Shown: one piece after another, positions 55,600 to 64,000 of the stretch
Position numbering within the stretch: the first letter of the stretch is position 1
How the letters are laid out: each line of letters begins with the position of its first letter
From: Candidatus Marimicrobium litorale
GTDB taxonomy: Bacteria > Pseudomonadota > Gammaproteobacteria > Pseudomonadales > Halieaceae
Direction: 5' to 3'
DNA: 64,000 nucleotides
Assembly: GCF_026262645.1 (NCBI RefSeq)
Contig: NZ_SHNO01000001.1
Span: 2,976,001-3,040,000, forward strand
Notes under the pieces: model-generated
Seen by the model: only the letters and a program-made list of their open reading frames with translations
Database searches by the model: none
Told to the model about the DNA's origin: nothing
Position numbers and translations under genes: made by a program

Positions 55600-56625
55600 A
55601 TGAAGAAAATCAAAGTCATCCAGTGGTTCACGGGAGAAATTGCCCGACACCAGATAAGGCTGTTGGCGCAATCTCCCACTATGGAGCTCGTGGGTGCTTT
55701 TGTATTCCACGAGGAGAAAGCCGGATTAGACGCAGGCGAGTTGGCGGGTATCGAATCACTCGGCGTCATTACGACAAGCGATAGAGAGGAGATGCTTGCG
55801 TTGGACGCGGATGTGGTGCTCTACAACCCACCGCTGGAGCGATACGACGATATTATTCCGATTTTGGCCAGTGGAAAAAATGTCATCAGTATTATGGCGG
55901 GCTGGAACCCAAAGAAAAATAGGCACTATCCTGAGATCCTAGAGGCCTGCAAGAAGGGTAATTCCTCTTTGTTCGGGACCGGATTGAACCCAGGATTGAG
56001 CTATGAGTTGGCGCTATTGGCCTCGTCCTGCTGTAGCGAAGTGGATTCTGTCTATATCAAGACCTGCGAACAGCAGTCTTCACTCAGCGAGGTCTTTCTG
56101 CAGCATTTCGGCTTTGGTAAATCGGAGGAGGAGCTGCGTAGCACCGCTGATACGACTTACGCAATTTTCCACAACCTCATGGACATTACTGACTTGATAG
56201 CAGAAAAAATCGGCTTGCCCCATGACGGGCGATGTTTCGATATCGATTTCGAACCGGCGACCATGGACTATGTCGATAAAGTAACGGTAAAAAAAGGCAC
56301 GATGGCAGGTTTGCTCATCAAAGCGAGCACGACGAATGGAAGCGAACCGGTTGCGACTATTGAGGTCCGTTTCCTACTCGGTGATGAGTATGTCAGCGAG
56401 AGTTTTCTTGCGGAGCGTCCGAAACAGGGCTGGATTGAAGTGGATGTCAGGGGAGTACCAGGCAGCCGTATTTGTCACGAGGTCTATATGGAAGAGGATA
56501 TCATCGGCACTTGGTCCACGGGTACTCGGGCGGTGTACGCCATCCCCGGAGTGGTTGCGGCAAAGGCTGGCTTGTTGTCGCCTCTGGATCTGCCTATGCC
56601 ACACAAACTGGCATCAAACGCATAG
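55600..56625 (+). CDS. Dihydrodipicolinate reductase-like NAD(P)H oxidoreductase, copy 1
   Basis: This 341-residue protein starts at ATG 55600 with AGGA upstream. The N-terminal Rossmann domain reads IKVIQWFTGEIARHQIRLL, where the usual GxxGxxG is replaced by TGEIARH. It then has GAFVFHEEKAGLDAGELAGI and ALDADVVLYNP, the pattern of the DapB-like/2,4-diaminopentanoate-dehydrogenase-type family. The middle contains FGTGLNPGLSYELALLAS. It shares this whole layout with the gene at 56751. Such pairs are common in aromatic- and steroid-degrading bacteria; the reaction is unknown. Confidence 0.8.
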   Translation: MKKIKVIQWFTGEIARHQIRLLAQSPTMELVGAFVFHEEKAGLDAGELAGIESLGVITTSDREEMLALDADVVLYNPPLERYDDIIPILASGKNVISIMAGWNPKKNRHYPEILEACKKGNSSLFGTGLNPGLSYELALLASSCCSEVDSVYIKTCEQQSSLSEVFLQHFGFGKSEEELRSTADTTYAIFHNLMDITDLIAEKIGLPHDGRCFDIDFEPATMDYVDKVTVKKGTMAGLLIKASTTNGSEPVATIEVRFLLGDEYVSESFLAERPKQGWIEVDVRGVPGSRICHEVYMEEDIIGTWSTGTRAVYAIPGVVAAKAGLLSPLDLPMPHKLASNA

Positions 56626-56750
56626 TGATAGGTCTACGCCCGGCATATCTGGTCACTGCGATCGGATTGACGTGCAGCCCTTATTTGCGCAGTGTTGTTA
56701 GATGCTGAGAGCCCTACTGAAAGACGGGATTTTGTCAGCAGGGCTATCGC

Positions 56751-57815
56751 TCAGACTGACAACGCCGGGCTTGCTCGTCCTGCGATCAAGGGCAGGTCAA
56801 GATAGGTTTTAATACCTGGCCCTGCTTCACAGACGTAGGGAATCGCACTGACACAGTGATTTGCCGTTGCCACGATGCCGGGATTGCGAATCAAGCCTGC
56901 GGCGACAGACTCCGGATGCCATCCATGAAAGACCACATGTGAGGACGGATCACCGCTTACCTCGACTTCAAAGCGCTCCCCCTCCGGGCCAAAATTCCAT
57001 GCGGGCTCTAGGTTTTCCTCACCCATAAACCAGTTTACCCTGACGGTTATCACAGGCTCGGATGCAACCGTATGTTGCCAAGTGAAACGCTGTGCGGCGA
57101 CCAGCCCCGGTTTGATAACGCCTATGGGCGAATCAATCGGGGCCGTAGCAACGGCGACTTCGTGTCCTGCTTTAATATCGCCATCTACCTTGAACCCCAT
57201 TTCTGCAGCGACCATGTCCATCGACTGTCCGAAGCCCCCGCCGAGTAGGTTGACCATAGGGCTACTTGCGGCCTCTTCGGGTGTTTTCCCAAACAGCATA
57301 ATGTCACTGACTACAGCGGGTGCGTTGTAAGTGCGAATATCGGAGAATTCCTCTGCTCTCACATGTGTGATTGCGCTAGACAGCGCCGACACCATCAGAG
57401 GGAAGCGCTCAGTAATCCCGCCGGGATGAATGCCGGTGCCATGCAGAGTGCTGTTGCCCTGCTGGCAGGCAGTTTCGAGATCTTCAACTTTTCGCTTCCC
57501 CGGATAAAACCAGTTCAGTGGTGTGACCACGTTTTTGCCTGACGCCAGAATACGGGCGACGAGCGCAGAGTCTGGCATGACCGGGCTGTAGAGAACACAA
57601 TCAGCATCCATGGCGAGCAGTGTGTCGATGTCGTTAGTTGCCTTCACGCCGATGGGAGAAAGCCCGCAGATGTCACCCACATCGCGGCCCGCTTTATCTT
57701 CGCTGTGTACCCAACAGCCCACGAGCGCTAGTCCAGGGTGTGCGAGGATGCCTTCTATCGCTGCGCGGCCGACCCCTCCGGTTGCCCATTGAATCACATT
57801 TATAGTACGTGCCAT
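56751..57815 (-). CDS. Dihydrodipicolinate reductase-like NAD(P)H oxidoreductase, copy 2
   Basis: This 354-residue paralogue of the gene at 55600 points the opposite way. It retains the glycine motif INVIQWATGGVGRAAIEGIL, and has LVGCWVHSEDKAGRDVGDICG, MDADCVLYSPV and GTGIHPGGITERFPLMVSA at equivalent places. The conserved glycine motif suggests this copy binds NAD(P) normally. It lies 25 nt downstream of the NTF2-like gene, probably in one transcript. Confidence 0.82.
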   Translation of the reverse strand: MARTINVIQWATGGVGRAAIEGILAHPGLALVGCWVHSEDKAGRDVGDICGLSPIGVKATNDIDTLLAMDADCVLYSPVMPDSALVARILASGKNVVTPLNWFYPGKRKVEDLETACQQGNSTLHGTGIHPGGITERFPLMVSALSSAITHVRAEEFSDIRTYNAPAVVSDIMLFGKTPEEAASSPMVNLLGGGFGQSMDMVAAEMGFKVDGDIKAGHEVAVATAPIDSPIGVIKPGLVAAQRFTWQHTVASEPVITVRVNWFMGEENLEPAWNFGPEGERFEVEVSGDPSSHVVFHGWHPESVAAGLIRNPGIVATANHCVSAIPYVCEAGPGIKTYLDLPLIAGRASPALSV

Positions 57816-57840
57816 TTTTATATCCTTTGTATTTTGGAGA

Positions 57841-58371
57841 TTACTTCTGTGTGAAGGCGTCAGGCAGTGATTGCCAGGCTTCGGGTAAGTGGGTGCGCCA
57901 GTCTGGCTTGCGTGGAGGCATATTAAAACCTTCGGGTGGTTGCCATTGCATGGCCTTCATGGTTTCGCCGATGTACGTCATGTTGAGGTAGTCATGGCTG
58001 TAGCAGAAGAGACCATCACCCGCATAATAAAGAATCGATAATCCGGGCACCATCCATTGACTGCCATCGGGCTTCTCGCCGAGAACCTGGTCCCAGTGGC
58101 TGACCAGGCGGTGGCCGTCTGTCATGGTCCATCTTTCGGGCGTTGACCAGCCGTGCCCCGTGAGGCCCGCCATGGAGTCTACGAAGAATTGGCGTATACC
58201 CTCCCGGGTTTCCTGGCGACCCCATGCAGGATCGATATACACCGCATCCTCGGTGAAAAATTCCGCCATCTGGTCCCAGCCGCACTCGCCGATATCTACC
58301 TTATCGCGCATAGCGACAAACCGCTCGTAGGTTTCGAGAGCGGCTTTTTCGATGTTTTCTTTGCTGTCCAT
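57841..58371 (-). CDS. NTF2-like (SnoaL-type) protein
   Basis: This 176-residue alpha+beta cone protein shows the pattern ETYERFVAMRDKVDIGECGWDQMAEFFTEDAVYIDPAWG, then GIRQFFVDSMAGL and a beta sheet with WTMTDGHRLVSHWDQVLGE. This fold covers ketosteroid isomerases, dehydratases and polyketide cyclases, and many with no known substrate. It heads a minus-strand pair with the DHDPR-like gene at 56751 and faces the GST gene across 247 bp. Confidence 0.8.
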   Translation of the reverse strand: MDSKENIEKAALETYERFVAMRDKVDIGECGWDQMAEFFTEDAVYIDPAWGRQETREGIRQFFVDSMAGLTGHGWSTPERWTMTDGHRLVSHWDQVLGEKPDGSQWMVPGLSILYYAGDGLFCYSHDYLNMTYIGETMKAMQWQPPEGFNMPPRKPDWRTHLPEAWQSLPDAFTQK

Positions 58372-58581
58372 AATTACCTCTTCCGATATGTTCGACTTAC
58401 ATAGTAGATGAATACGCGCGGGTGAAACCCCATGAAGGGTTCATTACTTTGTACTCGCTCATGGGTTAATGTCTGTCAGTGGGCTTTATGGTGAAAGCCG
58501 GTGTTGGAAGCTCGATGGTAGAGCTGACAGGTATCGCTTTTGAGCAGATATTCGGCTGTGCATCTTGCGCAAGTGTGAGTT

Positions 58582-58587
58582 TATAAT
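58582..58587 (+). promoter_or_regulatory. Consensus -10 element for the GST gene
   Basis: TATAAT lies 31 bp before ATG 58619. The matching -35 region (about 58559-58564, TGCATC) is poor. It would start transcription downstream of the TTG at 58565, which supports ATG 58619 as the true start of the GST gene. Confidence 0.4.
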
Positions 58588-58618
58588 CAGCTATGCAGAC
58601 ACAGAAGAGACGAAAAAT

Positions 58619-59359
58619 ATGATCGATGTGCATTACTGGCCTACACCCAATGGCAAAAAAATTACTATCCAGTTGGAGGAGAGCGGTATCGATTACAACG
58701 TCGTTGCGTGCGAAATTGGTCGCGGAGCGCAGTTCGAGGAGGGGTTTCTCGCGATAAGCCCTAACAACCGTATGCCCGCTATTGTTGACCATGCTCCAAA
58801 AGATGGCGGTAAGCCCCTATCCGTGTTCGAGTCGGGCGCTTGTATGATGTATCTGGCAGAGAAGTATGGCCAGTTCGGCGGTGACAGCTCAAGGGATAAG
58901 TGGGAAGTGTACCAGTGGTTGATGTGGCAAATGGCTAACCAGGGCCCCAAGACAGGCGAGCGAGGCCACTTTGCGCGCCTTAAAGACCGTGAGGGCGACC
59001 AGTCTTACGCTTTGCGCCGTTTTAATGATGAGCTTCACCGCCTTTACGGCGTGATGAATAATCGTTTGTACGATCGACGTTTTCTCGCTGGCAATAACTA
59101 TTCAATTGCCGACATGGCCTGTTACCCATGGGTGGCAGGCTGGAAAGAACAAGGCATCGATATTGATGAGTTTAAATACTTCAAACGTTGGTTCAATCAG
59201 CTTAGCGAGCGTCCTGCTGTGCAAAAGGGCATGGCGATAGGGGAAGACCAAAAGCAGGATTACTCCAAGCTGTCTGAGAAGGAGATTGAGCGGGTGGTAT
59301 CACTGCTCTATAACCAGCGAGCGCGGCCCGCGCCAGAGACGGGCGGTTTGCTTGAGTAA
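58619..59359 (+). CDS. Glutathione S-transferase (Ure2p/YfcG-like)
   Basis: This 246-residue protein starts MIDVHYWPTPNGKKITIQLEE. The N-terminal thioredoxin-like domain has the TPNGxK motif of the nu-class YfcG/YghU enzymes, which bind two glutathiones or a disulfide and act as disulfide-bond reductases. FESGACMMYLAEKYG forms the glutathione gamma-Glu site. The C-terminal helical domain includes YSIADMACYPWVAG, the N-capping motif. It could detoxify or isomerise intermediates of the neighbouring catabolic genes. It is convergent with the PaaI-type gene, 3 nt apart. Confidence 0.9.
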   Translation: MIDVHYWPTPNGKKITIQLEESGIDYNVVACEIGRGAQFEEGFLAISPNNRMPAIVDHAPKDGGKPLSVFESGACMMYLAEKYGQFGGDSSRDKWEVYQWLMWQMANQGPKTGERGHFARLKDREGDQSYALRRFNDELHRLYGVMNNRLYDRRFLAGNNYSIADMACYPWVAGWKEQGIDIDEFKYFKRWFNQLSERPAVQKGMAIGEDQKQDYSKLSEKEIERVVSLLYNQRARPAPETGGLLE

Positions 59360-59362
59360 GCG

Positions 59363-60046
59363 TTAATTATTGCGTAATGCAGCTTCTTGTGTTTTTACCG
59401 CGTACATGCCGCCCCTGGGTTGCACGAAGAGGCCCTCTGCGCTGGCCGTCTTGACGCCTTCTGCAAACATTTCTCCGCGAATAATGTTTTTTCGTCCTTC
59501 AGTTTTTACCACATGCGCCTCTAACCTGAGTTCGGTATTCAACGGTGTGCGAGCGTGGAAATCAACATGCAGGTAGGCGGTCATCCCGGGCTGCTTCGTG
59601 ATTAACTGAGCCATTCCCAGGAACTGATCGAAGATGGCGGTGACATAACCGCCATGCACACTGCCTGGAGGGCCTTCATAGGCCCAGCCGCATGTACAAG
59701 TAGCAAAGGCGATATCGCCCTCGATCCAGTTATTGATTGGCGGGGCAAGGGGATTGCTCAATCCGGCGAGAGGATTAAGTTCATGACTAATTTGTCCGAA
59801 ATTGCCGTGTTCCTGACTTTGTGCCCAATCCCACCGACCGAAAATTCGGGGTGACTCTGCAAATTCTGATGCAGTGCGTTCCAGTTGATTTGCGATACCA
59901 TGCATCTTCTCGATACTGGGAGAGCTGGTCACCAGTACTTCGGTAAGCTGTTGGATCGCTTTGGCTACCCGACGCTTGGCCTGCCACTCTTCGTTGAAAG
60001 GCGGAGTTATTGCTTCGGAAGCGAAGGGGTTAATGTCTTCAGTCAT
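59363..60046 (-). CDS. PaaI-family hotdog thioesterase
   Basis: This 227-residue protein has a helical N-terminal extension (about 1-90) before a hotdog domain with YEGPPGSVHGGYVTAIFDQFLG, holding the HGG motif and catalytic Asp of acyl-CoA thioesterases, and later LRLEAHVVKTEGRKNIIRGEM. It likely hydrolyses an acyl-CoA. The extension is longer than in E. coli PaaI and is typical of larger marine and actinobacterial homologues. It lies 84 nt downstream of the flavoprotein gene on the same strand. Confidence 0.85.
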   Translation of the reverse strand: MTEDINPFASEAITPPFNEEWQAKRRVAKAIQQLTEVLVTSSPSIEKMHGIANQLERTASEFAESPRIFGRWDWAQSQEHGNFGQISHELNPLAGLSNPLAPPINNWIEGDIAFATCTCGWAYEGPPGSVHGGYVTAIFDQFLGMAQLITKQPGMTAYLHVDFHARTPLNTELRLEAHVVKTEGRKNIIRGEMFAEGVKTASAEGLFVQPRGGMYAVKTQEAALRNN

Positions 60047-60130
60047 TGTTTGCCTGGTGTTCTAAGTTCCTTCGGGGAGGCCAGTGTACAGCAATTTGTG
60101 CAACACGTGATGCAGGTAGCAGGTGTTGAT

Positions 60131-61612
60131 TCAGGTTTTGATACGCGATGAGCCGCGATTTCGTGAGGCAGCACTTTGGCCTGCCAGGCGTCCGAAAAAG
60201 GTCGCGTCGCCGATGCTCATTCCGCTGGCGTAGCCCGCGGCGCTGCGTGGTAACCCTGCACTGTTACGACCAGCCGCGTACAGGCCAGGTATTATTGCTT
60301 TCTCTGTATTGAGAACTTCACCTGTTGGTTTTGTATCCAGTCCTCCAAAAGTCATTGTGGCAAATATCGCGCCGTTACCCGGAGTGAGATCGAAAGCGGC
60401 ATAGGGGGGCGAGTCCAATGGGAAAAGGTATTTGGGGTTTTTATGGTGCTCGGGGTCGACGCCTGCAGATGCATGTCCGTTGTAGGTTTGGAGTGTTTGC
60501 GCGAGTGCTTCCGGTGGAAGGTGCAGCTCTTTCGCCAGTTCTTCTATAGAGTCGCCCGTGCCCGCTACCGGATACCCACCCATTGGCGCACGATCCAGTA
60601 CGTCAAAATGACGGCTGTCTATGACGAGGTAGTAGCGACCGTCTTGTCGCTCCAGAATAGCACTGCCGAGTCGGCCATGGTACACATCTTCATTGATAAA
60701 CCGTGCACCGTGTTCGTTAACGATAATAGATTCCAGGAATTGCTGCGGCGGGTAGAACGGGGTGCAGATAAATCCCTCATGCATGCACACAATTGACCCG
60801 CCAGCTGCCATGCCTATGCGAATTCCTCCACCGGTATCATTCGGGTTCCCGTTAGGCCAGTTGCCGCGTGACAACGTCGGGGCATAGGTGGCCACCATAT
60901 CCTCGTTCATGATAAAGCCACCAGCAGCGAGGATCACGCCCCGACGTGCGCTGATGCACATTTCTCGCATGTCGATCCTTGCTGTCACGCCCACAACGGT
61001 TGATCCATTGGTAACCGGGGCAAGCGCCCGTGCATTGCAGATCACATCCACACCCTTCAAGCGCGCGCTGTTCAGCAGGCTGTGCATTAATGGAATACCA
61101 CCATGATCGCCCTTTATTCTGGGCTTGTGCCCACGTGGTGCCGGCTTGGCATGATCGACATACGGCCAGGCTTCTTCATTGCCGGTGATCATAAGTGCCG
61201 CCTCGTTGGGCGTATTGGTATGTTTGCCCGGGTAGTATTCAGACTTGAATTCAACCCCCTGTCTTACCAGCCAGTCGTAGTGCTCCAATGAGCGGTCGCA
61301 ATAAAGACGTACTTTCGCCCTGTCTGCATACGGGCCTGCCGCAAGTAGCAGAAACTTATACATCTCTTCGGTATCATCCTCGAAGCCGCAAGCTTTCTGA
61401 ACCGGCGTGCCGCCGCCCATGTAAATGAGACCTCCTGCCATCGCGGTTGAGCCGCCAGCCTCGTCGCCAGCCTCCAGCACAATCACGTCTGCTCCACGTT
61501 CTGCGGCTTCGATAGCAGCGGATATGCCGGCGCCACCTCCGCCCACTATGATGACATCCGCTTCGGTGTGCCAGGTTCTGACGGTGGATTGATCAACCGG
61601 TTTTTCGTTCAT
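60131..61612 (-). CDS. FAD-dependent dehydrogenase (ketosteroid dehydrogenase/fumarate reductase type)
   Basis: This 493-residue flavoprotein starts at ATG 61612, with GGAG nine bases upstream. The N-terminal FAD motif is VIIVGGGGAGISAAIEAAERGADVIVLE, followed by AGGSTAMAGG. The cap-domain and C-terminal FAD motif AIIPGLYAAGRNSAG end in GMSIGDATFFGRLAG. Members include 3-ketosteroid 1(2)-dehydrogenases, urocanate reductase and fumarate reductase flavoproteins; the absence of a heme domain and signal peptide points to a cytoplasmic dehydrogenase. It is divergent from the GFA gene over 254 bp. Confidence 0.88.
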   Translation of the reverse strand: MNEKPVDQSTVRTWHTEADVIIVGGGGAGISAAIEAAERGADVIVLEAGDEAGGSTAMAGGLIYMGGGTPVQKACGFEDDTEEMYKFLLLAAGPYADRAKVRLYCDRSLEHYDWLVRQGVEFKSEYYPGKHTNTPNEAALMITGNEEAWPYVDHAKPAPRGHKPRIKGDHGGIPLMHSLLNSARLKGVDVICNARALAPVTNGSTVVGVTARIDMREMCISARRGVILAAGGFIMNEDMVATYAPTLSRGNWPNGNPNDTGGGIRIGMAAGGSIVCMHEGFICTPFYPPQQFLESIIVNEHGARFINEDVYHGRLGSAILERQDGRYYLVIDSRHFDVLDRAPMGGYPVAGTGDSIEELAKELHLPPEALAQTLQTYNGHASAGVDPEHHKNPKYLFPLDSPPYAAFDLTPGNGAIFATMTFGGLDTKPTGEVLNTEKAIIPGLYAAGRNSAGLPRSAAGYASGMSIGDATFFGRLAGQSAASRNRGSSRIKT

Positions 61613-61866
61613 TTCAGATTTCTCCACAGATCTTGATCCCGTTATTAATGCCCGCCGCGGCGCCAAGACACTCTGCGCTCGATGTAGCACAGGCCCTTGG
61701 CATGATAACGCTTGTGTCCAATGTCTCGCATTGTTGATTGTGCTAGATACGGTCGGTAAAACGGGCTCCCGGTGCGCCTATCAATCTATCGTGAAAAGCC
61801 GCTACACTAAGAGCGCCGCATGCATGGTCATCGCATGCCCGATACCACAATAACGAGGTGCGTCCT

Positions 61867-62274
61867 ATGAAGCTTACAGGTGGCTGCTATTGCGGAAAAG
61901 TTCGCTACGAAGCTGAGGGCGAACCTGTTCTGCGCGGGCTGTGTCATTGCCGGGAGTGTCAGTACATATCTGGCGGCGCTGCTAATGTTGCGCTCGGGAT
62001 GCCTGTAAGCGGCTTTCACTATACAAAGGGACAGCCCAGGGTTTTTGAGCGTACCGACCTGGAACAACCTGTGAAACGTCAGTTCTGTCCGGATTGTGGC
62101 ACCTCTCTTGCCAGTTTACCCCCCGCGCTTGCCGACATTATTGTACTTAAGGTGGGCACACTGGACGACCCTGCCAGTTACGGGACACCGGATATTGCCA
62201 TGTACTGCATTGAGAAGCAGGATTTTCACTACCTTCCCGAAAATATGCCCCAGTTTGATCGTTTTCCTGGCTGA
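61867..62274 (+). CDS. GFA-domain (glutathione-dependent formaldehyde-activating-like) protein
   Basis: This 135-residue zinc protein begins MKLTGGCYCGKVRYEAEG at ATG 61867, with GAGG nine bases upstream; a GTG three codons earlier has no spacing. The zinc ligands are the CYCG pair, CHCRECQ, and CPDCGTSL. The family is named after formaldehyde-activating enzyme, but most members have no proven formaldehyde role. It precedes the crotonase gene by 15 nt, likely in one operon. Confidence 0.9.
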   Translation: MKLTGGCYCGKVRYEAEGEPVLRGLCHCRECQYISGGAANVALGMPVSGFHYTKGQPRVFERTDLEQPVKRQFCPDCGTSLASLPPALADIIVLKVGTLDDPASYGTPDIAMYCIEKQDFHYLPENMPQFDRFPG

Positions 62275-62289
62275 GCGAGGTACGTCGAC

Positions 62290-63057
62290 GTGAGTTTTTC
62301 TATCGATACAAGCTGGAGTGGAAAGGTAGCCGTGCTGACTTTCCGCGACGCTGGCCGCAACAATCGCATTTGCTGGGCTGCAGTAGATGCTCTTGGCGCG
62401 ACTTTGAAAGAGTGTCGTGAAGCGGGAGCAAGGGCAGTGATACTTGCATCAGGTTTAGAAGGACACTGGCTGGAGCACGCTTGGTTGGTCGATTTGATGA
62501 GCGGCGCTCAGGGTGGTGAACAAACCGGGAGTGGTGCTGGATGGTTCACCGTGCAAAAAGAGCTGACGCACGAGGATGTCGTCAGTATTGCAGCGATTGC
62601 GGGCAGTGCGTCTGGTGGCGGGGCGGAGATTGCCTGGGCTTGTGATATCCGCATCGCAGAACCACAAGCCTGTTTCGCGCAGCCGGAGGTCAATATGGGC
62701 CTGACCACGGGCATAGGGGGCTGCTCACGCCTTGCGCGGTTGGCAGGTCGCGCAGCGGCTCTCGACATGGTGTTGACCGGTTCTGTGGTCAGTGCCGAAC
62801 GTTTGTATGATCTCGGTGCAATTACCCGACTGGTACCTCAGGGTGAGGCCCTGGATCAGGCGCTCACATTGGCTCTGCAGATGGCCGAGAAATCCGCCGA
62901 CGCACTGTCAGGGCTGAAGAAAATTTTGGTTCCCGGTTGTGACCTGCCACTGGACGAAGCCCTTCGTCACGAGCAATCGGTATTTCAGTCAGTGGTGGTG
63001 ACCGAGCGGGCCCTGTCCGACATGCGCAGCGTACAATCGGGATATGACGAAACGTAG
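62290..63057 (+). CDS. Enoyl-CoA hydratase/isomerase (crotonase) family protein
   Basis: This 255-residue protein starts at GTG 62290. The crotonase core reads AIAGSASGGGAEIAWACDIRIAEPQACFAQPEVNMGLTTGIGGCSRLARLAG, split here by domain: an oxyanion-hole GGG and the EVNMG turn. The usual catalytic Glu of hydratases in the second helix is replaced around GLTTGIGG, so isomerase, hydrolase or another crotonase reaction is possible. The GTG start, 15 nt after the GFA stop, implies coupling. It is convergent with the broken P450 gene. Confidence 0.85.
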   Translation: MSFSIDTSWSGKVAVLTFRDAGRNNRICWAAVDALGATLKECREAGARAVILASGLEGHWLEHAWLVDLMSGAQGGEQTGSGAGWFTVQKELTHEDVVSIAAIAGSASGGGAEIAWACDIRIAEPQACFAQPEVNMGLTTGIGGCSRLARLAGRAAALDMVLTGSVVSAERLYDLGAITRLVPQGEALDQALTLALQMAEKSADALSGLKKILVPGCDLPLDEALRHEQSVFQSVVVTERALSDMRSVQSGYDET

Positions 63058-63066
63058 GGTATCAAT

Positions 63067-64000
63067 TCACGCCTGTACTCGTTTCTCGAACGTGATGTGC
63101 AGTCCCTTCAGGCCGCGCAGGACAATGTTCGGCCAATGGGCTAGATCAGATTGGCTAGGGTCAATTTTTATATTGTCCAGACGTGACAGCAACGCGTTGA
63201 ACGCGATCAGCATTTCCTTGCGCGCCAGCATCGCACCGGGACAAAAGTGTATGCCCTGCCCGAAGGCAATGTGATCACTCGCGTTTTTGCGCGCGATTTC
63301 GAGGTCGTTGGGATGCTCAAAAAGGGCGCGGTCTCTGTTTGCCGCGTGATAGCGTAGCATTAGGAGTGAACCTTTGGGGATTTGCACATCGTGAATCTCG
63401 TTGTTTTTTTTTGCCACACGCCACACGCCACACGCCACATGCCCGCACTGGGAGATTCCATTCGCAGAATCTCCTCTATTGCATTGGCTATTTGCTTAGG
63501 CCGGTCTTGCAGCTCTTTGAGTTGCTCCGGATTTTTTAAAAGGCTCAGCATTTCCCCTGTAATTGCCGAAGTGGTGGTTTCATTGCCCGCTACCATTAGC
63601 TGTTGTAGCAGGCTCTGGAGCTCCTCCATATCGAGTGGTCGGCGGACGCCTGTATCGGGATCAGCAATCTTTGTTGTGACAAGGTCTGTGATCATATCGT
63701 CCCGAGGATTCTCACGCCGCGTTTCGCACATGTTTGCGAAATAGTGGTGAAAGGGGACGATATTTTCTGCGTCTTCAATTTGTTCTGCAGGTGTTGCCAT
63801 CTGGCTCAGTCGACGCGCGAAGGCGTCTGACCAGCGTTTGAAGTCGCGTAAATCTGTCCTTGGCACTCCCAGTTGATCAGCGATCACTTAGACTGGCAGT
63901 GGCGTACTGAATTCGCGAATAAAATCGCATTCTCCGCGTTCGATAAAGCTGTCTATCAACTCGTGCGCCATTTCTTGCATATAATTTTCCATGGCATTGA
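63067..64000 (-). pseudogene. Cytochrome P450, disrupted and truncated at window edge
   Basis: The minus-strand frame entering at 64000 reads NYMQEMAHELIDSFIERG...REFSTPLPV and then meets TAA (63890-63888); it continues in the same frame as VIADQLGVPRTDL, so one codon is a stop. Later the I-helix oxygen-binding motif (VAGNETTTS) and ExxR (EEILR) are intact. At 63413-63439 a 7-bp repeat shifts the frame, and the heme motif FGQGIHFCPGAMLAR lies in the other frame, ending at 63067. Dropping two repeat units would restore GMWRVAKKNNEIHDV. The 5' end is outside the window. Confidence 0.85.
63413..63439. repeat. 7-bp tandem repeat (GCCACAC) inside the P450 gene
   Basis: Three full GCCACAC units (63413-63419, 63420-63426, 63427-63433) and a six-base partial unit lie next to a run of nine T residues (63404-63412). 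Related P450 sequence continuity requires about two fewer units. Such tracts are prone to slippage. Confidence 0.85.

Noticed and set aside
63413-63439. Short direct repeats as a CRISPR remnant
   Set aside because: Units are 7 bp and contiguous without spacers, and lie inside a P450 coding sequence.

Overview
This 64-kb window is a chromosomal segment from a gammaproteobacterium, most likely a marine, Pseudomonas-related lineage such as the Cellvibrionales (Halieaceae/OM60-like). That placement is inferred from gene content and gene order; no database search was possible. The DNA is moderately GC-rich and densely coding. I see no phage, insertion sequence, plasmid or CRISPR signatures.

Bases 1-28,700 are conserved core genome, in an order I recall from Pseudomonas: tatCBA, hisE, hisI, ubiB, ubiJ, ubiE, a DUF971 gene, hslU, hslV, a SPOR protein, argS and priA on the minus strand, then rpmE, malic enzyme, ponA (minus), pilMNOPQ, aroK, aroB and hemE, with cysE convergent. 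A lipid-exporter-type ABC protein, an SDR and the tail of a hemerythrin-like gene lie at the left end.

Bases 28,700-39,000 hold a TrmB-like methyltransferase, a hexapeptide acyltransferase, srkA coupled to modABC, comF, and the biotin operon bioB-bioF-bioHC-bioD, in which BioH and BioC are one fused polypeptide.

Bases 39,000-53,200 hold an acyl-CoA dehydrogenase, a DUF3094 gene, tRNA-Pro(CGG), dps, epmB, mtnA, a small basic/acidic protein gene, gcvT, and a moxR-DUF58-DUF4381-VWA-VWA/TPR-batD cluster followed upstream by an HNH endonuclease. The 450-bp gap before gcvT contains, on the minus strand, a structured element with three ANGGAN hexaloop hairpins inside a long GC stem ending in a U-run. 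It looks like a Csr/Rsm-type regulatory RNA and is the most interesting unannotated signal here.

Bases 53,200-64,000 are an accessory catabolic region. It carries a DUF4382 lipoprotein, an NAD(P)-binding protein, two paralogous dihydrodipicolinate-reductase-like oxidoreductases, an NTF2-like protein, a glutathione transferase, a PaaI-type thioesterase, a flavoprotein of the ketosteroid-dehydrogenase/fumarate-reductase type, a GFA-domain protein, a crotonase and a cytochrome P450. The set suggests breakdown of a hydrophobic or steroid-like substrate. The P450 is broken by an in-frame TAA and by expansion of a 7-bp tandem repeat, and it runs off the right edge.
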